Positions 32,162 through 40,645 of a stretch of 64,000 nt of DNA are shown here, one piece after another. This DNA comes from Microbispora siamensis (GTDB lineage: Bacteria; Actinomycetota; Actinomycetes; Streptosporangiales; Streptosporangiaceae), in contig NZ_BOOF01000018.1 of the NCBI RefSeq assembly GCF_016863095.1, forward strand, positions 124,001 through 188,000, in the 5' to 3' direction. The stretch's first letter is position 1. Each line of letters begins with the position of its first letter. Position numbers and translations under genes: made by a program. The notes under the pieces were generated by a model. It was given only the letters and a program-made list of their open reading frames with translations, did not search any database and was not told the DNA's origin.

Positions 32162-32181
32162 GCAGGGCGCGGGCGCCCTGC
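32162..32181. promoter_or_regulatory. Palindrome upstream of the GH43 gene
   Basis: GCAGGGCGC and GCGCCCTGC are perfect 9-bp arms around GG, ending 24 nt before the GH43 ATG. It could be an operator for a sugar-responsive regulator or a hairpin in the leader. The remaining bases 32182-32396 contain no gene I can support. Confidence 0.45.
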
Positions 32182-32396
32182 CGGGAGGACACGGTAGTGA
32201 GACTTATTTCGACAGTGAACAGACGACAAAAAGGTTCCTGGCGGGCCCGCGCCGGGCCGGACGCCGCGTCCCCACCGGCCACGGAAGTCCCCATCCGTCA
32301 TTTCCGGGCCCGGCACGAAAGCACCCGGCGGGGGCACGGAATAGCCGGCGATTCAACGCCGAATCGCTCTCCGCATCAATCGCGAATTCGAAATTC

Positions 32397-33830
32397 TCAC
32401 ACGTCGATGTTGCTCATGACGTGCTTGATCCGGGTGTAGTCCTCGAATCCGTACATCGACAGGTCCTTGCCGTATCCGGAGTGCTTGAACCCGCCGTGCG
32501 GCATCTCGGCGACCAGGGGGATGTGCGTGTTCACCCACACGCACCCGAAGTCGAGATTGCGTGCCATGCGCATCGCGCGGCCGTGGTCCTTGGTCCAGAC
32601 GGAGGACGCCAGTCCGTACTCCGTGGAGTTGGCGATCCTCAGGGCGTCCGCCTCGTCGGTGAACGGCTGCACGGTGATCACCGGGCCGAAGATCTCCTTG
32701 CGGACGATCTCGTCCCCCTCCCGCAGGCCGGACACCACTGTCGGGGCGTAGTAGAAGCCGCGGTCGCCGACCCGGCCGCCGCCCGTCTCGACCGAGGCGT
32801 GTGCCGGGAGCCGCTCGACGAACCCGGAGACGTGCGCGAGCTGGGTGGCGTTGTTCAACGGCCCGAAGTCGGGCTCGGCGACGCCGGGACCGGTGCGGTG
32901 GGCGCGCGCCTGTTCCACCAGGGCGGCCGTGAGCGCGTCGTGCACGCTCTCCGCGACCAGGACCCTGGTGGCGGCCGTGCAGTCCTGCCCCGCGTTGTAG
33001 TACGCGGCCCCGGCGATCTTCCGGGCGGCGGCCTCGATGTCGGCGTCGGCGAAGACGACGACGGGCGCCTTGCCGCCGAGTTCCAGATGGACGCGCTTGA
33101 GGTCGGCCGCGGCGCTGCCGGCCACCTGCATGCCGGCCCGGACCGAACCGGTGATGGAGACGAACTGCGGGATCTCGTGCTCCACCAGGGCGCGGCCGGT
33201 GCCGCGGTCACCGCACACGACGTTGAAGACACCCGGAGGCAGGAACTCCGCCGCGATCTCGGCCAGCAGCAGGGTCGAGGCGGGAGTGGTGTCCGACGGC
33301 TTGAGCACGACCGTGTTTCCGGCCGCGATCGCCGGAGCGAACTTCCACACCGCCATCATCATCGGGTAGTTCCACGGCGTGACCTGGGCGCACACGCCGA
33401 TCGGCTCCCGCCGGACCATCGACGTGTGGCCCGGCGCGTACTCTCCGGCGGACAGTCCGGACAGGTGCCGGGCGGCGCCGGCGAAGAAGCGGACCTGGTC
33501 GGCCATCGGCGGCACCTCGCCCGACGCGGTCGCTCCACGCGGCTTGCCGGTGTTGCGGCACTCCACGTCCACGAGCCGGTCGGCGTTCGCCTCGATGGCG
33601 TCGGCCAGCCGCAGCAGCGCGCGGGCGCGCTCCCTCGGGGTCGTGTCCCGCCAGGTCTCGAACGCGGAGGCCGCCGCGCGCATCGCGACGTCGACGTCCT
33701 GCGGCGAGGACACGGGCGCGAGGGCGTAGGGCTCGCCGTCGCACGGATCGATCAGCTCGGAGGTGGCGCCGTCGGCCGTGTCGGTGTGACGACCATTGAC
33801 GAAGTTCTTCAATACCGGCAAGTCAGACAC
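32397..33830 (-). CDS. Aminobutyraldehyde-dehydrogenase-like NAD(P)+ aldehyde dehydrogenase
   Basis: A 477-residue enzyme, full length for the family. The cofactor motif 'PWNYPMMMAVWKFAPAIAAGNTVVLKPSD', the general base in 'VHLELGGKAPVVVF' and the nucleophile Cys in 'YYNAGQDCTAATRVLV' are present. The C-terminal 'EMPHGGFKHSGYGKDLSMYGFEDYTRIKHVM' is typical of gamma-aminobutyraldehyde dehydrogenases of the putrescine route. GTG 33830 follows AGGAGA by 8 nt. It is the last gene of the amine operon and would oxidise the aldehyde made by the upstream PuuB-like oxidase. Confidence 0.9.
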   Translation of the reverse strand: MSDLPVLKNFVNGRHTDTADGATSELIDPCDGEPYALAPVSSPQDVDVAMRAAASAFETWRDTTPRERARALLRLADAIEANADRLVDVECRNTGKPRGATASGEVPPMADQVRFFAGAARHLSGLSAGEYAPGHTSMVRREPIGVCAQVTPWNYPMMMAVWKFAPAIAAGNTVVLKPSDTTPASTLLLAEIAAEFLPPGVFNVVCGDRGTGRALVEHEIPQFVSITGSVRAGMQVAGSAAADLKRVHLELGGKAPVVVFADADIEAAARKIAGAAYYNAGQDCTAATRVLVAESVHDALTAALVEQARAHRTGPGVAEPDFGPLNNATQLAHVSGFVERLPAHASVETGGGRVGDRGFYYAPTVVSGLREGDEIVRKEIFGPVITVQPFTDEADALRIANSTEYGLASSVWTKDHGRAMRMARNLDFGCVWVNTHIPLVAEMPHGGFKHSGYGKDLSMYGFEDYTRIKHVMSNIDV

Positions 33831-33905
33831 TGGTGGAAATCTCCTGAAGTTGCGCTTTGTTCGGCCGATACGGCCGGGGAGACCAGGGAAACCCGGACTG
33901 AAGAG

Positions 33906-34256
33906 TCACAGGCGCGTGGTCACGTACGTCTTCCGTACGGTCTCGTGGACGTGCCACTCACCCCGCCAGCCGGCCGGCATGACCAGGGTGCTGCCGGGGC
34001 CGGCCTCCTGCTCCGTGCCGTCGGCGGAGACCACGGTCACCCGCCCGGAGAGGATCTGGCAGATCTCGTGGTAGCCGTCCCGTACGGCGGTGAACCTGCC
34101 GGGCGTGCACTCCCACACACCGGCGCTGGTCCTGCCGTCCTCGGAGGTCCACACGGCGAGGGTCGCCTCGCGCTGGTCACCCTCGACCGAGGTCGGCTTG
34201 GGCGCGGCCGGTCCGAGGACGGCAGTGCTCGCGTCGGGTACGACGATGCTGGTCAA
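33906..34256 (-). CDS. Small cupin protein (Cupin_3/DUF861 type)
   Basis: A TTG at 34256 preceded by AGGAG is the best start, giving 116 residues. One cupin barrel is visible: 'TLAVWTSEDGRTSAGVWECTPGRFTAVRDGYHEICQILSGRVTVVSADGTEQEAGPGSTLVMPAGWRGEWHVHETVRKTYV'. Ligand candidates are His in 'GYHEIC' with the nearby Glu, and His in 'EWHVHE'. Such single cupins recur beside PuuB-like oxidases and aldehyde dehydrogenases. The biochemical role is not established; a regulatory or metal-dependent isomerase role is possible. Confidence 0.82.
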   Translation of the reverse strand: MTSIVVPDASTAVLGPAAPKPTSVEGDQREATLAVWTSEDGRTSAGVWECTPGRFTAVRDGYHEICQILSGRVTVVSADGTEQEAGPGSTLVMPAGWRGEWHVHETVRKTYVTTRL

Positions 34257-34302
34257 TTCGATCTCCTGCTGGTCTGGTGTGTGTTCGTACGAGTTGGGCC
34301 GC

Positions 34303-35679
34303 TCAGTGCCGGCGGGCCACGGCGTCGGCGATCCTGGCGATGGGCGAGGTCGTCGTGCGGCCGCCCACGATCTCGGCCCGGTCGGCCGCGCGGTAGGCGG
34401 CATACATCCCGCGCACGCCGATCCAGCGCAGCGGTTCCGGCTCCCACCTGCGCACCTTCCTGCCGACCCAGGGCAGCCGGGTCAGTTCGGTGTCGGCGCC
34501 GAGGACGAGGTCGCGCAGGGTCCTCCCGGCGAGGTTGGTCGTGGCCACGCCGTGGCCGACGTAACCGCCGGCCCAGCCGAGCCCGGTCCGGCGGTCCAGC
34601 GTCGCGGTCGAGCACCAGTCCCTCGGCACGCCGAGGACGCCGCACCAGGCGTGCTCGACCGCGGCGTCCCGTACGGCGGGGAACAGCCGCACCAGTGCGT
34701 CACGCAGGGCGCGCACCGTCGTGGCGTGCGTGCGCCCGTCGTCGTCAGTGCGGGAACCGAACAGGTAGGGCACCCCGCGCCCGCCGATGGCGATGCGGTC
34801 GTCGGCCGTCCGCTGGGCGTAGATGTAGGCGTGGGACATGTCGCCGAGCAGTTCGCGGCCCTCCCAGCCGATCTGCTCCCACACCCGGTCGGGCAGCCGC
34901 TCGGTGACGATGAGCGAGGAGTTCATCGGCAGCCAGGTCCTGCGCTCGCCGGCCAGCCCGGCGGTGAACCCCTCCGTGGCACGCAGCACGAAGTCCGCCC
35001 GCACGGCGCCGTACGGCGTGCGCGCCTCGTGCGGCACGATCTCCGTCACGGGGGTGGACTCGTAGATGCGCACCCCGAGCCCCTCGACGACCTTCGCGAG
35101 TCCCTGCACGAGCTTGGCCGGCTGGACCCTGGCGCAGTGGGGGCTGAACGACGCGCCGAGGGCGCCGTCCACCCGGATCCTGGCCGTGGTCTGCTCGGCG
35201 TCGAGTTGCTCCACGTCGGTGTCGCCCCAGGCGCGGGCCGCGCGCACCTGGGCGGTCAGGCGCGGCAGGTGGGACGGGGCGTGCGCCACCCTGAGGATGC
35301 CGCCCTTGACGATGTCGGCGTCGATGCCCTCGGCGCGCGCCACCGCGATGACCTCGTCGACGGTCTCGTTCATCGCCCGCTGGAGGGCGTGCACGCCTTC
35401 GCCGCCGTGGGTGCGGGCGAACCTGCGGGGCGACCCCGCGAGCGCGCCGGTCAGCCAGCCGCCGTTGCGGCCGGAGGCGCCGTAGCCCGCGAACTTGCGC
35501 TCCAGGACGACGATGTCCAGCCCCGGCTGCGCCTTCTTCAGGTAGTAGGCCGTCCACAGGCCGGTGTAGCCGGCCCCGACGATGCAGACGTCCGCCTCGA
35601 TCGGCCGGTCCAGGGGCGGGCGTCGCGCGGGCAACCCCGTCTCGCGGTACCAGAACGACACTCCGCCGTTGACGGTCAC
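34303..35679 (-). CDS. FAD-dependent amine oxidase, PuuB/DAO family
   Basis: A 458-residue flavoprotein with the dinucleotide motif 'VCIVGAGYTGLWTAYYLKK' (residues 31-49) and 'VLERKFAGYGASGRNGGWLTG', the hallmark of gamma-glutamylputrescine oxidase-like enzymes. A C-terminal 'GLGWAGGYVGHGVATTNLAGRTLRDLVLG' completes the FAD site. It would oxidise an amine or its conjugate to an aldehyde, passing it to the downstream dehydrogenase. GTG 35679 is preceded by AAAGGA at 8 nt and overlaps the ATPase stop by 4 nt. No glutamate-putrescine ligase gene is visible, so the substrate may be a free or N-modified amine. Confidence 0.9.
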   Translation of the reverse strand: MTVNGGVSFWYRETGLPARRPPLDRPIEADVCIVGAGYTGLWTAYYLKKAQPGLDIVVLERKFAGYGASGRNGGWLTGALAGSPRRFARTHGGEGVHALQRAMNETVDEVIAVARAEGIDADIVKGGILRVAHAPSHLPRLTAQVRAARAWGDTDVEQLDAEQTTARIRVDGALGASFSPHCARVQPAKLVQGLAKVVEGLGVRIYESTPVTEIVPHEARTPYGAVRADFVLRATEGFTAGLAGERRTWLPMNSSLIVTERLPDRVWEQIGWEGRELLGDMSHAYIYAQRTADDRIAIGGRGVPYLFGSRTDDDGRTHATTVRALRDALVRLFPAVRDAAVEHAWCGVLGVPRDWCSTATLDRRTGLGWAGGYVGHGVATTNLAGRTLRDLVLGADTELTRLPWVGRKVRRWEPEPLRWIGVRGMYAAYRAADRAEIVGGRTTTSPIARIADAVARRH

Positions 35680-36815
35680 GTGAAGATCCTTTCGGTGGTG
35701 GGGTCGTCGGGCAGCAGGACGCAGTCGTCGGGATGCCAGCACAGGCGGGCGCGGTCGCCCACTCTCAGGTCGCTCGACGTGCCCGCATGCTCGCGTACGA
35801 GGCCGCGCCCGCCGCCGGGCAGCAGCACCTCCAGCTTGCGGGCCGACCCGAGATAGATCTCCTCCACCACCGTGACCGGAACCGCGTTCGCACCGGTCCC
35901 GGCGGCGTCGAACCCATCGGGCTCCAGGCGGAGCCGTTCCGGCCGCACGACCAGCGCGGCCGGTCCGCTGCGCACCCCGCCGGAGGCCCGTACGGCGAAG
36001 CCGTCCAGGTCGAGCCGCGACCGGTGCCCGTCCGGCGTCGCGGTGCCGCGCAGGATCGTGGACTCGCCGAGGAACCGGGCCACGAACAGCGTGGCCGGCC
36101 GCTCGTACAGGTCCCGGGCGGTGCCGACCTGCTCGATGCGGGCGTTGTTGAACACCGCGATGCGGTCCGAGAGGATCAGCGCCTCCTCCTGGTCGTGGGT
36201 CACGAACACGAAGGTGGACCCGACCTCCCGGTGGATGCGCTTGATCTCCAGTTGCAGGAACTCGCGGAGCTTGCGGTCGAGCGCGCCGAGCGGCTCGTCC
36301 ATGAGCAGGACGCGGGGGCTGAACACGATGGCCCGGGCGAGCGCGACCCGCTGCTGCTGCCCGCCGGACAGCTCCCGGGGGTAGCGGGAGGCGTGGCCCG
36401 GCAGTTGCACGGTCTCCAGGGCGGCGGCGACGAGGCGGTCGCGCTCGGCCCTGGGCACCTTGCGCTGGCGCAGCGGGAAGGCGACGTTCTGGGCGACCGT
36501 CATGTGCGGGAAGAGCGCGTAGTGCTGGAACACCACGCCGATGTCCCGTTTGTGCGCGGGCACGTCACCCACGGGCCGGTCGTCGATCCGCAGGGTCCCG
36601 GACGTGATGTCGGTGAAGCCCGCGATCATGTTGAGGGTCGTCGTCTTCCCGGAGCCGGACGGCCCCAGGAACGTCATGAACTCCCCCGGCTCCACGGTGA
36701 GGGTGACGTCGTCGACGGCGGCGGAGCCGCCGTAGCGCTTGGTCATGCCGCTCAGGTCGATGCGGGCGCCCTTGCCTGCGGGCAGGGCCGCCCCCTCGGG
36801 CCGGTCAACGGGCAC
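35676..36815 (-). CDS. Polyamine-type ABC transporter ATPase (PotA-like)
   Basis: A 379-residue ATPase with Walker A 'GPSGSGKTT', Q-loop 'VVFQHYALFPHMTV', signature 'LSGGQQQRVALARAI', Walker B 'VLLMDEPLGALD', switch His in 'FVTHDQEEA' and a C-terminal TOBE domain (about residues 285-375). GTG 36815 follows AGGAGG closely. The IS element lies only about 9-12 nt upstream of the start codon, right at the edge of the ribosome site, so expression from the original operon promoter is probably cut or reduced. Confidence 0.92.
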   Translation of the reverse strand: MPVDRPEGAALPAGKGARIDLSGMTKRYGGSAAVDDVTLTVEPGEFMTFLGPSGSGKTTTLNMIAGFTDITSGTLRIDDRPVGDVPAHKRDIGVVFQHYALFPHMTVAQNVAFPLRQRKVPRAERDRLVAAALETVQLPGHASRYPRELSGGQQQRVALARAIVFSPRVLLMDEPLGALDRKLREFLQLEIKRIHREVGSTFVFVTHDQEEALILSDRIAVFNNARIEQVGTARDLYERPATLFVARFLGESTILRGTATPDGHRSRLDLDGFAVRASGGVRSGPAALVVRPERLRLEPDGFDAAGTGANAVPVTVVEEIYLGSARKLEVLLPGGGRGLVREHAGTSSDLRVGDRARLCWHPDDCVLLPDDPTTERIFT

Positions 36816-36823
36816 GGTTCCTC

Positions 36824-36842
36824 CTAGGGCCTGTATCGAAGT
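36824..36842 (+). repeat. Left terminal inverted repeat of the IS element
   Basis: CTAGGGCCTGTATCGAAGT matches the reverse complement of 37868-37886 at all 19 positions. Confidence 0.93.
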
Positions 36843-36968
36843 TCGCGGTGGTGCGTGAGTTGGTCTGAGGCGGGGCGTCGGGGAGTCCGAGAGGTTGTAG
36901 ATCGACAACGCAAGAGGTCTCCGGTAAGAGGGTTGATCGACCAAGACAAACCTGAAACCGGAGACCTC

Positions 36969-37864
36969 GTGGCCACCTTAGCGGTGACGAGGCGGTTCGA
37001 CCTCACCGATGCCCAGTGGGCGGTACTGGAGCCGCTGCTGCCGGCACCCAAACGGTCGGGGCGGCCGTCGCTGTTCAGCAAACGGCAGTTGATCGACGGG
37101 ATCCGCTGGCGGGTACGAAGTGGCGCGCCCTGGCGGGATGTGCCTGACTGCTACGGATCCTGGTCAGCGGTGTACGCCCTGTTCCGGCGCTATCAGCGGG
37201 ACGGCACCTGGCAGCAGATCCTGACCGCCTTGCAGGCGCTGGCGGACGCGGCCGGGCGCATCACCTGGGATGTCAGCGTCGATTCCACGATCGCCCGGGC
37301 GCATCAGCACGCCGCCGGGGCACGGAAAAGGGGGATCTTCAAGCCGAGCCGCCCGGCGGCAGGTGCGGCACCGAGCCCGCCGATCACGGGTTGGGGCGTT
37401 CTCGTGGCGGCCTGACCAGCAAGCTGCATCTGGCGTGCGAGCAGGGGCAGAAGCTGCTGGCGATCGTGCTGACCGCCGGGCAGCGCGGTGACAGCCCGCA
37501 GTTCACCGCGGTCATCGGCGGCATCCGGGTGCCGCGGCTGGGCGTGGGGCGGCCCCGCACCCGCCCGGACCGCGTCCTGGCCGATAAGGCCTACACCTCT
37601 GCCGCCAACCGCGCCTACCTGCGGCGGCGTGGGATCAAGGCCACCATCCCCAGCAAGGCCGACCAGGACGCCAACCGTCGCGCCAAGGGATCCAAGGGCG
37701 GCCGGCCACCCGCCTTCGACCCCGAGATGTACAAGCGGCGCCACGCGGTGGAGTGCGGCATCAACCGGCTCAAACGCCACCGCGCTGTCGCCACCAGGTA
37801 CGACAAACTCGCCGTCCGCTACGAAGCAACGATCCTCATCGCCGCGATCAACGAATGGCTCTGA
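36969..37864 (+). CDS. IS5-family DDE transposase made by -1 frameshifting
   Basis: GTG 36969, with GGAGA 6 nt upstream, begins '[25 protein letters not shown]', the DUF4096 N-terminal domain of these transposases, followed by '[23 protein letters not shown]'. The first catalytic Asp is in '[17 protein letters not shown]'. At AAAAGGGGG (37326-37334) the normal reading would drift to a stop near 37415. Slipping back one base gives '[13 protein letters not shown]...[23 protein letters not shown]' and continues with the second Asp in 'VLADKAYTS' and Glu in '[14 protein letters not shown]', stopping at 37864. The joined product is about 298 residues, normal for the group. Programmed frameshifting is known in IS427-type elements; that it works here is inferred. 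Confidence 0.85.
37326..37334 (+). promoter_or_regulatory. Slippery site for -1 frameshift in the transposase
   Basis: AAAAGGGGG occurs in the ORF A frame as CGG AAA AGG GGG. A one-base backward slip restores homology with full-length transposases. Confidence 0.7.
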
Positions 37865-38658
37865 CCGACTTCGATACAGGCCCTAGCGGCCAGCGTGAGC
37901 CCACCGCCGACCAGGACCGTGGTGAGGACCAGGATCATGGTCGCAGCGGCGGCGAGCGTGGGATCGGTCTCGCGGGTGACACTCGAATACATCTGGACGG
38001 GCAGGGTGACGAGGGTGGGGCTCTGGATGAACAGGGAGACCACGACCTCGTCGAACGAGGTCACGAACGCGAACAGGGCGCCCGAGACCACACCCGGCAT
38101 GATCAGCGGCAGGGTGACCTGCCGGAACGTCGCCCACCGCCCGGCGCCCAGGCTCGCGGCCGCGGTCTCCAGCCGTTCGTCGAACGTACGCAGGGAGGCC
38201 GTCACGGAGACGACGACGAAGGGCATGGCCAGGACGGTGTGGGCGGCGACGAAGCCGACGAGCGTCCCGGCGAGGCCGAGCTTCAGGAAGACGGCGTAGA
38301 TCCCGATGGCCAGGATGATGCCCGGGACGATCATCGGGGCGAGCAGCAGCACGCTCGCGGCGGCCGCTCCCCTTCCGTTCGTCCAGCGGCTGAGCCCGAA
38401 CGCCGCCGCCGTGCCGAGGGTGGTCGCGACGACGGCGACGAGCACGCCGACCAGCAGCGAGTTGGCCAGTGCGGCGGTCCACGCCGAATCGCCGAAGAAG
38501 TTGGCGTACCACCTGGTCGACCAGCCGGTCGGCGGGAACGTCAGCGACACCTTGTCGGTGAAGCTGAGCGGGATCACCACCAGGGTGGGCGCCACCAGCC
38601 AGGCGGCGACCAGGACGCCCGCGGTCCACAGGGCGGCACGGGCGAGCCGGGCGCTCAT
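37819..38658 (-). CDS. Polyamine-type ABC permease (PotC-like), C-terminus replaced by IS sequence
   Basis: A 279-residue inner-membrane subunit with six segments and the EAA-type loop '[36 protein letters not shown]'. The native sequence ends at about '[13 protein letters not shown]', after the last helix. From 37886 it reads into the insertion sequence for about 20 residues before stopping at 37819. Only the cytoplasmic tail is altered, so the permease may still fold. ATG 38658 overlaps the first permease stop (ATGA). Confidence 0.88.
   Translation of the reverse strand: MSARLARAALWTAGVLVAAWLVAPTLVVIPLSFTDKVSLTFPPTGWSTRWYANFFGDSAWTAALANSLLVGVLVAVVATTLGTAAAFGLSRWTNGRGAAAASVLLLAPMIVPGIILAIGIYAVFLKLGLAGTLVGFVAAHTVLAMPFVVVSVTASLRTFDERLETAAASLGAGRWATFRQVTLPLIMPGVVSGALFAFVTSFDEVVVSLFIQSPTLVTLPVQMYSSVTRETDPTLAAAATMILVLTTVLVGGGLTLAARACIEVGQSHSLIAAMRIVAS
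37868..37886 (-). repeat. Right terminal inverted repeat of the IS element
   Basis: This is the exact inverted copy of 36824-36842. The permease frame crosses it and stops at 37819 inside the element. Confidence 0.93.
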
Positions 38659-39566
38659 CGGGCGCCCGCCCTGCTCCGGCGGCCGGCCCGCGTGGCCAGG
38701 CCGAGCAGCCCGATCAGCAGCAGGGTGGCGGCGAACAGCACGACCGCCATGGCGCCGCCCCTGCCCCACATCAGCATTCCGCTGACCTGCGTGTACATGA
38801 ACTGCGAGATCAGCGCCTCACTGGGCGAGCCGAGCAGGGCCGGCGTCACGTAGAAGCCCAGCGAGGTGATGAAGACCATCGTCGCCCCGGCGGCGACCCC
38901 CGGCAGGGACAGCGGCACGAAGACGCGCAGCAGCGCGACCAGCGGACGGGCGCCGAGGCTCTGGGCGGCGGTCAGCAGCCGCCGGTCGATGCCGCTCATC
39001 ACCGAGTACAGCGGCAGCACCATGAACGGCATCAGGATCTGGACCATCCCGATGAGGACTCCGGCCTGCGTGCGAACCAGGCTCACCGGTCCCAGGCCGA
39101 GCAGCCCGAGGAACCCGTTGACGACGCCGGTGTCCTGGAGCAGCACGAGCCAGGCGAAGGTGCGGACCATGAGGCTGGTCCAGAACGGGAGCATGACGAT
39201 CAGCAGCAGCGCCGCCCTGGCCCGCGGGGAGGCCACCGTCATCAGGTACGCGTAGGGATAGGCGAGGCACAGGCAGATCACGGTCGCCCACAGGGCCGTC
39301 GAGAACGTCCTGGTCAGCACGGCGACGTTGGCGGAGGAGCCGAAGAACCAGGCGAAGTTGCCGGTTCCCGGCGAGGGCGTGGTGAACGCGCTGACGAACG
39401 TCTGCGCGACCGGGTACGCGAAGACCGCGAGCAGGACCAGCAGGGCAGGGACGATCAGCAGGAACGGCCAGTTCCGCGTCCCGCGCCGGGAGCCCGCGCC
39501 CTTCTCTGCGGGCGCGGCGGCCGGCGCCGGGCCGCTCGGCGACAGCGGGCTCAGGAGAGCAGCCAC
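38655..39566 (-). CDS. Polyamine-type ABC permease (PotB-like)
   Basis: A 303-residue permease with a Pro/Ala-rich N-terminus, six membrane segments and the coupling loop 'LLTAAQSLGARPLVALLRVFVPLSLPGVAAGATMVF'. 'TLWATVICLCLAYPYAYLMTV' and 'LMVRTFAWLVLLQDTGVVN' match the spermidine/putrescine permease family. The GTG at 39566 overlaps the binding-protein gene by 16 nt and has only a weak ribosome site, so translational coupling is likely. Confidence 0.88.
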   Translation of the reverse strand: MAALLSPLSPSGPAPAAAPAEKGAGSRRGTRNWPFLLIVPALLVLLAVFAYPVAQTFVSAFTTPSPGTGNFAWFFGSSANVAVLTRTFSTALWATVICLCLAYPYAYLMTVASPRARAALLLIVMLPFWTSLMVRTFAWLVLLQDTGVVNGFLGLLGLGPVSLVRTQAGVLIGMVQILMPFMVLPLYSVMSGIDRRLLTAAQSLGARPLVALLRVFVPLSLPGVAAGATMVFITSLGFYVTPALLGSPSEALISQFMYTQVSGMLMWGRGGAMAVVLFAATLLLIGLLGLATRAGRRSRAGAR

Positions 39567-40645
39567 TGCTGGAACCTGTCGTTGACGGAGTCGCGGTTCT
39601 TGCCCCACCACTCGTCGTTCACCTTGACCTGGGTGTCGAGGTGGGTGGTCGGGAGGTTCTCCTTCGCCGAGGGGTCGACCTGGTCCTGCGCCGCCTTGCT
39701 CACCGGTCCGTACGGCTGGTACTTCGTGAACTCGGCGGTGGGGCCGGCCGACGTCATGTAGGCGATGAGCTTCATCGCCTCGGCCTTGTTCCTGCTGCCC
39801 TTGACCACGACCCAGTACGCCTCCTGCGACAGCCAGGAGTCCCAGGCGATCGTGATGGGGGCGTTCGCGGCGGAAAGCACGGCGCGGGCGATCCATACCA
39901 TGCCCATGACCGCCTCCCCGCTCTCGAGGTACTGCTGGGCCTGGGCGCCGGTCTCCCACCAGATGAGCTGGTCCTTGATCGTGGACAGCTTCTTCAGTGC
40001 CCGGTCCACGTCGATCGGATAGAGGTCGGCCGGGGCGACGCCGTCGGCGAGCAGCGCGATCTCGAAGATGCCGCCGCCCACCGACTTCCAGGCGGTGCGC
40101 TTGCCCGGGTACTTCTTCAGGTCGAAGAAGTCCGCCCAGGGGGTGGGCGCGGCGCCACCGGTCTTGTCGGAGCGGTAGGCGAGGACGGTGCCCTCGATGT
40201 CGGCGGCGACGCGGTACGTCTGCGCGTAGCCGTCCACGATGGACGACTTGTCGACGACCGAGTAGTCGATCGGCTCCAGCCACCGGGAGTCCGACTCGCT
40301 CCCGAAGTCGTTGCCGACGACCACGATGTCCCAGGACGGGTTGCCCGACTCGGCCTGCGCCTTGATCTTGGCGTTGTCCGTGGGGCCGTCCTCCTTCACG
40401 GTGATCCCGTTCTTGGCGGCGTACGGCGCCCACATGGTCTTGGCCTGCGCCTTCTGGTAGTCGCCGCCGAAGCTCACGACGGTCAGGGTCGTGCCGCCAC
40501 CGCCGCCGCCGCTCGACGACGAGGCGGAGAAGCCGCCGCCGCAGGCGCTGAGCACGCCGGAGGCCGCGAGGAGGCCGAGCCCTTGGCCGCCGCGGATGAG
40601 CAGCGTACGGCGGGACAGCATCCCGTGCGCGCCGGTGTCAGTCAC
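39551..40645 (-). CDS. Polyamine-type periplasmic-binding lipoprotein (PotD/F-like)
   Basis: A 364-residue protein with a twin-arginine lipoprotein signal ('SRRTLLIRGGQGLGLLAASGVLSAC', lipobox LSAC) and a Gly/Ser linker. The mature domain is of the extracellular solute-binding family 1 type: 'LTVVSFGGDYQKAQAKTMWAPYAAKNGI', 'WDIVVVGND', 'VAADIEGTVLAYRSDK', 'WADFFDLKKYPGKRTAW' and 'PYGPVSKAA', all usual in spermidine/putrescine-type binders. GTG 40645 has AGGAGG at 5 nt. It overlaps the end of the dehydrogenase alpha gene by 8 nt. Confidence 0.9.
   Translation of the reverse strand: MTDTGAHGMLSRRTLLIRGGQGLGLLAASGVLSACGGGFSASSSSGGGGGGTTLTVVSFGGDYQKAQAKTMWAPYAAKNGITVKEDGPTDNAKIKAQAESGNPSWDIVVVGNDFGSESDSRWLEPIDYSVVDKSSIVDGYAQTYRVAADIEGTVLAYRSDKTGGAAPTPWADFFDLKKYPGKRTAWKSVGGGIFEIALLADGVAPADLYPIDVDRALKKLSTIKDQLIWWETGAQAQQYLESGEAVMGMVWIARAVLSAANAPITIAWDSWLSQEAYWVVVKGSRNKAEAMKLIAYMTSAGPTAEFTKYQPYGPVSKAAQDQVDPSAKENLPTTHLDTQVKVNDEWWGKNRDSVNDRFQQWLLS

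Larger units (their letters stand above)
36824..37886 (+). mobile_element. IS5-family (IS427-like) insertion sequence
   Basis: A 1.06-kb element with perfect 19-bp terminal inverted repeats CTAGGGCCTGTATCGAAGT (36824-36842 and inverted at 37868-37886). The outer CTAG is self-complementary, so it may be target duplication, repeat end or both. Inside lies a transposase read in two frames with a -1 slippery run. The inserted orientation is opposite to the host operon. It interrupts the end of the second permease gene and displaces the ATPase gene from it. Intact ends and an intact transposase suggest recent insertion. Confidence 0.93.

Noticed and set aside
38655-40433. A 592-codon frame suggesting a fused binding protein and permease
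   Set aside because: The first half is the binding-protein gene read in the wrong frame. The permease begins at GTG 39566.
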